Shown in pieces: positions 1-5,150 of a stretch of DNA of 12,093 nucleotides. This stretch comes from an uncultured Clostridia bacterium (lineage in GTDB: Bacteria > Bacillota > Clostridia > TANB77 > CAG-508). How positions within the stretch are numbered: position 1 is the first letter of the stretch; the number at the start of each line of letters is the position of its first letter. Where the stretch lies: the NCBI GenBank assembly GCA_944390305.1, contig CALXPX010000034.1:1-12093 (forward strand). The letters are read 5' to 3'. The translations under genes and the position numbers were made by a program. The notes under the pieces are model-generated. The model worked only from the letters and a program-made list of their open reading frames with translations. It searched no databases and had not been told where the DNA came from.

Positions 1-59
1 CTGCTACTGGTAAATACCATATTCACAGAGAAAAACCAAAAAAATTAAAAAAACATTCT
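1..59. other. Unassigned window edge, possible 3' end of a convergent gene
   Basis: No gene can be assigned to these bases. On the plus strand one frame is open from base 3 and ends at a TGA at 75-77, inside the loop of the following terminator; its last residues are lysine- and histidine-rich. Another plus frame ends at a TAA at 46-48. Either could be the tail of a gene converging on rnr, but I recognise no family and the stretch is too short to judge. A minus-strand gene starting here looks unlikely because no Shine-Dalgarno site is present. Confidence 0.15.
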
Positions 60-87
60 AAAAGCACCCTCTTTTGAGAGTGCTTTT
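60..87 (-). terminator. Intrinsic terminator after rnr, possibly bidirectional
   Basis: The arms 60-71 and 76-87 form a stem with a four-base loop. Read as minus-strand RNA the stem is fully paired, using one G-U pair; read as plus-strand RNA that pair becomes a C-A mismatch, so the hairpin fits the minus strand better. Runs of T follow on both sides, and the plus-side run (84-96) is the cleaner one. It lies about 55 nt past the rnr stop and probably ends the secG-rnr transcript. It could also stop a convergent gene from the left. Confidence 0.75.
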
Positions 88-141
88 TTATTTTTTACCT
101 TAATTATATTATTACTTTACATTTTGTAAATACTAATCTTA

Positions 142-2058
142 TTATATAAATACAAAATTTATTTTTCTTGTTTGTTTATCTGCATAAATTACTTTTATTT
201 TTACCTTTTGGCCCAATCTATATGTTTTTTTATTTTCTTTTCCAATCAATTGTTTATTAATATCATCATAAATATAATAGTCATCTTCTATATTCTCTAA
301 CCTTACTAATCCTTCTACAGTATTTTCTAATTCAACAAATACCCCAAAACTAGTTATACTAGATATAATACCATCATATTCTTTACCAATTTTATCTTGC
401 ATATATTCAGCCTTTTTAATATCTTCACTTTCTCTTTCAGCTTTAGTTGCAATTTGCTCACATTCAGATGAACTTACTGCATATTTTTCAGCTTGTTTTT
501 CATATTTTTCTTTAAAAGATTCAGCAATATTATAATTTTCTTCTAAATATTTAGATATTACTCTATGAATAAATAAATCTGGATATCTTCTAATTGGAGA
601 AGTAAAATGACAATAATATTTACTTGAAATTCCGAAGTGTCCTTTATTTTCCGCTTCATATCTTGCTACTTTAAGAGTTCTTAAAAGTAAATGTGATACT
701 ACTCTTTCTTCATCTTTACCTTTTACCTCTTCTAATATTTGTGCAAAGGCTTTAGGTTTTATATCATCAAATTTTCCTTTTATTCTATATCCTAAATTAA
801 ATAAATATTTATTTAATTCTTTAATTTTTTCTTCATCTGGCTTTTCATGAACTCTATATATAAAAGGTGCATTTAACCAAAAGAATCTCTCTGCCACTGC
901 TTCATTTGCTGTAAGCATAAATTGTTCTATTATTTCATTTGCAAAGTTTAATTTATATGGCTCTACTTTAATAGCTATTCCATTTTTGTCTAATGTTATT
1001 TTACTTTCTGGAATTTCTAATGATAAATATCCATCTTTGATTCTCCTAGCCTTTAGTATCTTTGCTAATCTTTTCATTCTATCAAAATGTTCTATATATT
1101 TTTCATATTTCTTAAGTATTTTTTCATCAGATCTATCTATAATTTTAGCTACATCTGTATATGTCATTCTTTTAGTTACTCTAATAATACTTTTTGTAAT
1201 ATCACTATCTATAACTTTTCCATTTTTATCTATTTTCATTATTACAGATAAAGCATATCTATCTTTTCCTTCATTTAAACTGCAAATACCATTAGATAAT
1301 TCTGTAGGAAGCATTGGAATTACTCTATCTAGCATATATACACTAGTTCCTCTTTGTATTGCCTCTCTATTTAAGAGACTCCCCTCTCTTACGTAATGGC
1401 TTACATCAGCTATATGTACTTTTAAAGTATACGTTTCATCATCATTTTTATATACACTAACAGCATCATCTAAGTCTTTAGCATCTTCTGAGTCAATAGT
1501 AAAAATTTCTTCCTCTCTAAAATCTTTTCTTCCATCAGGTTTTATTTCTTCTCTACTTATGTTTTTAGCTTCTTCTATTACATTTTTAGGAAACTCATTA
1601 AGTAAATTATATTCTTTTATAATAGATAACATATCTACCCCAGCTTCATCTATAAAGCCTAGTACTTCTGTAATCTTTCCTTCAGCTTTCATTCCTTTTC
1701 TAGGATATTTAGTTATTTTTACAACTACTTTTTGATGATTTTTAGCTTTTTCAAAGTTGCTTTTTGAAATAAATATATCTGTTCCAAGTTCTTTATTATC
1801 TGGAACTACAAAGCCAAAATTTTTACTTTTTTGGAATGTGCCCACTACCTGTTTTGTATTTCTTTCTACTACATTTATTATAGCTCCCTCATTATGCTCT
1901 CCATGTTTTTCTTTTAATACTTTTACTTCAACAATATCCCCATTCATTGCATCTTTTTTATTCTTTTTATCAATAAATATATCTGGAATTTCTTCTGATA
2001 TTTTTACAAATCCAAATCCTCTTTCATTTCCTAAAAATTTGCCTTGCAATATGTCCAT
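142..2058 (-). CDS. rnr: Ribonuclease R (3'-5' exoribonuclease)
   Basis: This cytoplasmic RNase II/R family enzyme degrades structured RNA processively from the 3' end and takes part in mRNA and rRNA turnover. Seen in the 638 residues: two cold-shock-like OB domains (about 5-65 and 73-135, each with a GFGFV/FGFV core), the RNB catalytic domain (about 185-515) and a C-terminal S1 domain (about 555-638). The metal-binding aspartates of the family lie in DSEDAKDLDD, at D189, D195, D197 and D198. The start at 2058 is set by AGGAG at 2065-2069, six bases upstream. The protein is shorter than the 700-800 residues common for RNase R: it begins directly at the first cold-shock domain, lacking the N-terminal winged-helix domain, and has almost no basic C-terminal tail. 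It follows secG, with a terminator-like hairpin between them and no evident promoter of its own. Confidence 0.95.
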   Translation of the reverse strand: MDILQGKFLGNERGFGFVKISEEIPDIFIDKKNKKDAMNGDIVEVKVLKEKHGEHNEGAIINVVERNTKQVVGTFQKSKNFGFVVPDNKELGTDIFISKSNFEKAKNHQKVVVKITKYPRKGMKAEGKITEVLGFIDEAGVDMLSIIKEYNLLNEFPKNVIEEAKNISREEIKPDGRKDFREEEIFTIDSEDAKDLDDAVSVYKNDDETYTLKVHIADVSHYVREGSLLNREAIQRGTSVYMLDRVIPMLPTELSNGICSLNEGKDRYALSVIMKIDKNGKVIDSDITKSIIRVTKRMTYTDVAKIIDRSDEKILKKYEKYIEHFDRMKRLAKILKARRIKDGYLSLEIPESKITLDKNGIAIKVEPYKLNFANEIIEQFMLTANEAVAERFFWLNAPFIYRVHEKPDEEKIKELNKYLFNLGYRIKGKFDDIKPKAFAQILEEVKGKDEERVVSHLLLRTLKVARYEAENKGHFGISSKYYCHFTSPIRRYPDLFIHRVISKYLEENYNIAESFKEKYEKQAEKYAVSSSECEQIATKAERESEDIKKAEYMQDKIGKEYDGIISSITSFGVFVELENTVEGLVRLENIEDDYYIYDDINKQLIGKENKKTYRLGQKVKIKVIYADKQTRKINFVFI

Positions 2059-2082
2059 TTTTTTCTCCTATAATTTTTTTAC

Positions 2083-2120
2083 AACAAAATAAAAGATACA
2101 CCTTTTTTTGTGCATCTTTT
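2083..2120 (-). terminator. Hairpin terminator between secG and rnr
   Basis: The arms 2110-2120 and 2091-2101 pair over 11 bp on minus-strand RNA, with one G-U pair and an 8-base A-rich loop, followed by UUUUAUUUU. It begins just past the secG stop codon. Between it and the rnr start there are only about 25 bases, too few for a promoter, so rnr probably depends on read-through. That would make this a partial terminator setting the secG to rnr ratio. Confidence 0.65.
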
Positions 2121-2121
2121 A

Positions 2122-2373
2122 TTATAATACATATACTATTCCAAGTACTATAGTAAGTATCGCAAATAAAGCACCTAGGATAATAGTATTTTTTTGAATT
2201 CTACCTGTTTTAGTTCTACTTTTATTTTTCTCATAATACTTATTAGCTCTTGGATTTTCTGCTACATCCTCCATTGAATTTCTATCTTCTTTATTTTGTA
2301 ATATGGTAGTAATAATTAAAGCTGCACATACAATAAAATATAATACGATTAATATGTTTTTTGCTATTTCCAT
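2122..2373 (-). CDS. secG: Preprotein translocase subunit SecG
   Basis: SecG is the small auxiliary subunit of the SecYEG channel in the cytoplasmic membrane and aids SecA-driven export. The 83-residue protein has the expected two-helix layout: a hydrophobic segment at about 5-25 followed by LQNKEDRNS, the position where the family carries LQ followed by a small polar loop, and a second segment at about 62-82. The loop between them is unusually charged and lacks the usual glycine-rich GGLS-type motif, so the call rests on length, topology and position before rnr, a pairing well known in Gram-positive bacteria. The start at 2373 has GGAG at 2382-2385 and a good promoter upstream. Confidence 0.88.
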   Translation of the reverse strand: MEIAKNILIVLYFIVCAALIITTILQNKEDRNSMEDVAENPRANKYYEKNKSRTKTGRIQKNTIILGALFAILTIVLGIVYVL

Positions 2374-2406
2374 CTCTGCATCTCCTTTGATAAATTAACA
2401 TATATA

Positions 2407-2435
2407 ATATTACCATATTATTTTTGAAAAATCAA
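2407..2435 (-). promoter_or_regulatory. SigA-type promoter of secG (proximal)
   Basis: The minus strand has TTGATT (2430-2435), a 17-base spacer and TAATAT (2407-2412). TGG directly before the -10 box makes it an extended -10. The predicted start near 2400 gives a leader of about 27 nt to the secG ATG. Confidence 0.7.
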
Positions 2436-2498
2436 GAGCTATATAAGTTTAATATCCATTTATTTCAATTTCAAATTTATAGTTTTTACTTTTTTATA

Positions 2499-2527
2499 TC
2501 TATACTATTACTTTTCATCTTTGTCAA
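2499..2527 (-). promoter_or_regulatory. SigA-type promoter upstream of secG (distal)
   Basis: The minus strand has a consensus TTGACA (2522-2527), a 17-base spacer and TATAGA (2499-2504). It lies about 120 nt upstream of the secG start, so it would give a second, longer secG-rnr transcript. No terminator is visible between this site and secG, so a separate small RNA is less likely. Confidence 0.6.
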
Positions 2528-2589
2528 TAATCTATTTTTTAATTATAGAAATTTTTAATCCAAATTATTAATTAATATATAAACTAATC

Positions 2590-3837
2590 CTAAAACCGCC
2601 AAAATTCATCTTTTATATTATCTCTATCTCTATAAGCTCTATACCCAACTGGTCTATCATCGACAAGAGCCTGTGAGTTCCCTCCTCTATATACAGGCTC
2701 CCAAGTATCTCCATCCATATGATATATTTCACTTATAAATTTAAACATATTTCCGCTCATATCATAAATATTACTTACTGGGGTTGTTTGTCCATTTGGG
2801 ACTAATATAGTACTGCCGTTTGTCTTTGTTTGCATTTTTTCTGTTTCTCCTATATTTGCATAGTTAAAAGTTGTATCTTTGTAATTTCCTTGTGGTGAAT
2901 TTGTTCCATAATCTGATGTTTTTATTTGTATAAAATTTATTGCTGTATCCCATGCAAAACTACTACATAATTTTGTTTTTGTATCATATCCTTCTTCTTG
3001 TGCCATTCCTTCGGATAAACTTACTGCATCTTTTTTTAGTACATAATTATATGGTGCATCACCTTTTTTTATTGTAACTGTATTATTTATACTATTATTT
3101 TCATTTCTCATTCTTTTCTCATTTGTTACCTCTTTATCTCCTGCATCAAACCTCCCTATATAATACCCATAATATTTCTCTATACTTGACCTTTCATCCT
3201 CTGGCATAGATTCATAATACCCATAATTTGCATTTTCATCCCATGTTGGTTTTCCTCCAAATTGTATCCCAAAGTCTATCCTTTCGTACTTTACATTTTT
3301 TATTCCAGTTGTTGTATTTATATTTACACCATTTATTCCTGCCGGTATCCATACAAATTGGTTTTTATTTCTATCTTCTATTACAATTCCATCTTCTACT
3401 AAAACTGCCGATTCTTCTGATATTTTAAATCCTTTAGGTAAAATAATTTTATTTTCTAAATCATCTATAACTTCTTTATTTTCATCAAAATATACATCTT
3501 TACCTTTTAAATATGAGACTTTATTAGAAGTAAGCATCGTTCCTGTTATTTTTTCTCCGTTCACATATGCCGTTCTTCCCCATTCTATATCTTTTGCACT
3601 AGCTGTTGCATCTGAAGTGTCCAATACTTTTAGTGTTCCTTCTACTCCTCCTATTGTTATTCCCTCCCTTATATATTCTGCTAAAAACGTACTTACACTT
3701 TCCCCATTTGCTGTTTTATATGTACTCTCTTTTATTCTACTATCTTTATTTATATTTACTATCATAACTACTAAGATTACTATTATCACTAATAATACTG
3801 GTAAAATAATTTTTAATTTCTTCATATACTTTTTCAT
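2590..3837 (-). CDS. Membrane-anchored SUMF1/FGE-fold surface protein, probably non-catalytic
   Basis: This appears to be an extracellular protein of the formylglycine-generating-enzyme-like (SUMF1/EgtB/PvdO) fold, with unknown ligand. Seen in the 415 residues: a lysine-rich N-terminus and one hydrophobic segment (about 9-30) acting as signal anchor; a short module at about 56-101 (GGVEGTLK ... TAYVNGEKITGT) of the kind repeated in phage tail and surface proteins; the entry FVWIPAG (161-167); and the C-terminal FGE-fold signature YDMSGNMFKF (358-367), YRGGN (383-387) and GYR (398-400). Only one cysteine (C291) is seen, so the copper-binding cysteine pair of true formylglycine-generating enzymes is missing. 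The start at 3837 follows AAAGGA by about seven bases. It is preceded by a leader ORF and terminator and has little room for its own promoter, which suggests control by read-through. The last 35 codons are less AT-rich than the rest. Confidence 0.75.
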   Translation of the reverse strand: MKKYMKKLKIILPVLLVIIVILVVMIVNINKDSRIKESTYKTANGESVSTFLAEYIREGITIGGVEGTLKVLDTSDATASAKDIEWGRTAYVNGEKITGTMLTSNKVSYLKGKDVYFDENKEVIDDLENKIILPKGFKISEESAVLVEDGIVIEDRNKNQFVWIPAGINGVNINTTTGIKNVKYERIDFGIQFGGKPTWDENANYGYYESMPEDERSSIEKYYGYYIGRFDAGDKEVTNEKRMRNENNSINNTVTIKKGDAPYNYVLKKDAVSLSEGMAQEEGYDTKTKLCSSFAWDTAINFIQIKTSDYGTNSPQGNYKDTTFNYANIGETEKMQTKTNGSTILVPNGQTTPVSNIYDMSGNMFKFISEIYHMDGDTWEPVYRGGNSQALVDDRPVGYRAYRDRDNIKDEFWRF

Positions 3838-3868
3838 TTTTTAGTCCTTTCAAAATATTTTTAAATGC

Positions 3869-3913
3869 AAAAAAAGACCATATATTTAGATACGCCTAAA
3901 ATACATAGTCTTT
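3869..3913 (-). terminator. Intrinsic terminator in the leader of the SUMF1-fold gene
   Basis: On minus-strand RNA the arms 3896-3913 and 3873-3889 form a stem of about 17 bp with one bulged U, two G-U pairs and a six-base loop (GCGUAU), followed directly by seven U (3869-3875). It lies only about 32 nt before the SUMF1-fold start codon and after a promoter and leader ORF, the layout of transcription attenuation. Confidence 0.8.
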
Positions 3914-3936
3914 CTTATATGTTTACATAAGTCCAT
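3886..3936 (-). other. Open frame across the leader hairpins (possible leader-peptide extension)
   Basis: An ATG at 3936 opens a 16-codon frame, MDLCKHIRKTMYFRRI, that runs through the small hairpin and the 5' arm and loop of the terminator, with its TAA at 3886-3888 in the 3' arm. No Shine-Dalgarno site precedes this ATG. The same frame would be entered by the upstream leader ORF if the TA tract lost one unit or gained two, giving a 37-residue peptide. It may therefore be the tail of the leader peptide in another repeat state, or chance. Confidence 0.3.
3914..3931 (-). promoter_or_regulatory. Small hairpin directly upstream of the terminator
   Basis: Minus-strand RNA CUUAUGU (3925-3931) pairs with AUAUAAG (3914-3920) over seven base pairs around an AAAC loop. 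Its 3' side also offers ACAUA, which can pair with UAUGU in the 5' arm of the terminator. It could thus serve as a switching element between terminated and read-through structures. The alternative pairing is only five base pairs, so this role is tentative. Confidence 0.4.
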
Positions 3937-3947
3937 TTTGTTAAATT

Positions 3948-4001
3948 CTACGATATATATATATATATATATACAGCCTCAAGGCTTTTATGGCTTTTCA
4001 T
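3948..4001 (-). CDS. Leader peptide ORF containing a TA-repeat
   Basis: A 17-codon ORF encodes MKSHKSLEAVYIYIYIS and ends at TAG (3948-3950). AGGAG (4010-4014) lies eight bases before the ATG, as strong a site as those of the real genes nearby, and a promoter lies 36-63 bases upstream. The YIYIYI part is the in-frame reading of a TA dinucleotide tract, followed after one codon by the stop. The coding part also holds a small stem, AGCC-UUGA-GGCU. Followed by a hairpin and terminator before the SUMF1-fold gene, it looks like the sensor peptide of an attenuator, where ribosome position selects the RNA fold. The inducing signal cannot be read from sequence. I do not recognise the peptide from a known leader family. 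Confidence 0.5.
   Translation of the reverse strand: MKSHKSLEAVYIYIYIS
3953..3973. repeat. TA dinucleotide tract inside the leader ORF
   Basis: Twenty-one bases of uninterrupted alternating A and T, ten full units plus one base, within the leader ORF. Uninterrupted dinucleotide tracts of this size are prone to slippage, and a change by one unit shifts the leader reading frame. The RNA is also self-complementary and could form its own weak hairpin. Confidence 0.9.
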
Positions 4002-4036
4002 TCGTTTTTCTCCTATTTTTGTATTTTTCTGACTTT

Positions 4037-4064
4037 ATTTTACATATAATATTTTTTTAGTCAA
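4037..4064 (-). promoter_or_regulatory. SigA-type promoter of the leader and SUMF1-fold gene
   Basis: The minus strand has TTGACT (4059-4064), a 16-base spacer and TAAAAT (4037-4042). It begins 18 bases past the mnmA stop. The predicted start near 4030 gives a leader of about 190 nt carrying the leader ORF and terminator. Confidence 0.6.
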
Positions 4065-4082
4065 GCTTCTCATATAAAATTA

Positions 4083-5132
4083 TTATTTTATTATTCCCCC
4101 ACCTAAAACGATATCATCTATATATGCAACTAATGACTGTCCTTTAGTTACTGCTCTTTGCTTTTCTTTAAATACTACTTTTATTTCTTCTTTTCCTTCT
4201 TTGTTATTTACAAAAATTGTAGCATCAGCTTCTTTTGCTGCATATCTAATTTTAGCTTTTACATTTAAATTATTAATATCTATTTTTAATAAATTATTAA
4301 AATTATCTAAATATACAGTATCTAAATAAAGGTCTTTTTCTTCCCCTACAATAAGCTCATTTTTTTCAATATTAAAACCTATAACATATAATGGAACTGG
4401 ATTAGAAATACCAAGTCCTTTTCTTTGTCCTATTGTATATCTATATAATCCATTATGTTTTCCTAATACTTTTCCTTCTTTATTTACTATATTTCCTTCT
4501 TTTGGTTTAAAATTTTTCTTTTCTTCTAAAAATCTCACATAATCATTATCTGGTATAAAACAAATATCTTCACTATCTTTTTTATTTGCAATTTCTAATC
4601 CATTTTCTTTTGCTATTTGTCTTATTTCATCTTTACTTTCAAATTTTCCTAGAGGAAAAATAATTTTATCTAAAATATCTGGGTTAATATCATATAAAAC
4701 ATAGCTTTGATCTTTTTTTATAGATTTAGATTTTTTAAGTACTACTTTATTATATTTTTTATCAAACTCAGTAATGGCATAATGTCCTGTCGCTATATAA
4801 TTACAATTTAATTCTTTTGCTTTTTCATACATAGCTCCAAATTTTAAATATTTATTACATTTAATACAAGGATTTGGTGTTCTTAAATTTTTATATTCAT
4901 TTGCAAAATTAGAAATTACTTCTCTATTGAACAAATCTATACAATTAAATGTATAATGCTCTATTCCTAACTTTTTGCACACCTCTTTAGCATCTTTATC
5001 AAAGTCATTATCATTTTGATTGTGTAAATTCATTGTAAGACCTACTACTTCAAAGCCTTCTTTTTGAAGTAGAATAGCAGAAGTACTGCTATCTACTCCT
5101 CCACTTATACCTAACAATACTCTATTTTTCAT
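4083..5132 (-). CDS. mnmA: tRNA-specific 2-thiouridylase MnmA
   Basis: MnmA adenylates and thiolates U34 in the anticodon of Lys, Glu and Gln tRNAs in the cytoplasm, using sulfur relayed from a cysteine desulfurase. The 349 residues have the normal family length. Seen: the ATP pyrophosphatase PP-loop SGGVDSS (10-16); TPNPCIKCN (85-93) with the expected catalytic C89; ATGHY (114-118); KDQSYVL (140-146); and DICFIP with the second catalytic C191. IGQRKGLGIS marks the start of the central domain, and a C-terminal beta-barrel region ends at VLGGGIIK. The start at 5132 follows GGAG by about five bases. It lies 18 nt after the KAP NTPase gene and is probably its last operon partner. No clear terminator follows the gene. 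Confidence 0.96.
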   Translation of the reverse strand: MKNRVLLGISGGVDSSTSAILLQKEGFEVVGLTMNLHNQNDNDFDKDAKEVCKKLGIEHYTFNCIDLFNREVISNFANEYKNLRTPNPCIKCNKYLKFGAMYEKAKELNCNYIATGHYAITEFDKKYNKVVLKKSKSIKKDQSYVLYDINPDILDKIIFPLGKFESKDEIRQIAKENGLEIANKKDSEDICFIPDNDYVRFLEEKKNFKPKEGNIVNKEGKVLGKHNGLYRYTIGQRKGLGISNPVPLYVIGFNIEKNELIVGEEKDLYLDTVYLDNFNNLLKIDINNLNVKAKIRYAAKEADATIFVNNKEGKEEIKVVFKEKQRAVTKGQSLVAYIDDIVLGGGIIK

Positions 5133-5150
5133 CTTTACTCCATTTAATTA

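Noticed and set aside
2590..3837. True formylglycine-generating enzyme that activates sulfatases
   Set aside because: Only one cysteine is present, the catalytic cysteine pair is missing, the protein is membrane-anchored and no sulfatase gene is nearby.
3953..3973. TA tract as a replication origin unwinding element or CRISPR leader
   Set aside because: No DnaA boxes, iterons or direct repeats with spacers are nearby; the tract lies within a small ORF with a strong Shine-Dalgarno site.
3838..4082. Known riboswitch (c-di-GMP, c-di-AMP, T-box) before the SUMF1-fold gene
   Set aside because: None of the conserved cores I know can be found, and there is no tRNA-type T-box sequence; the leader ORF and terminator explain the region better.
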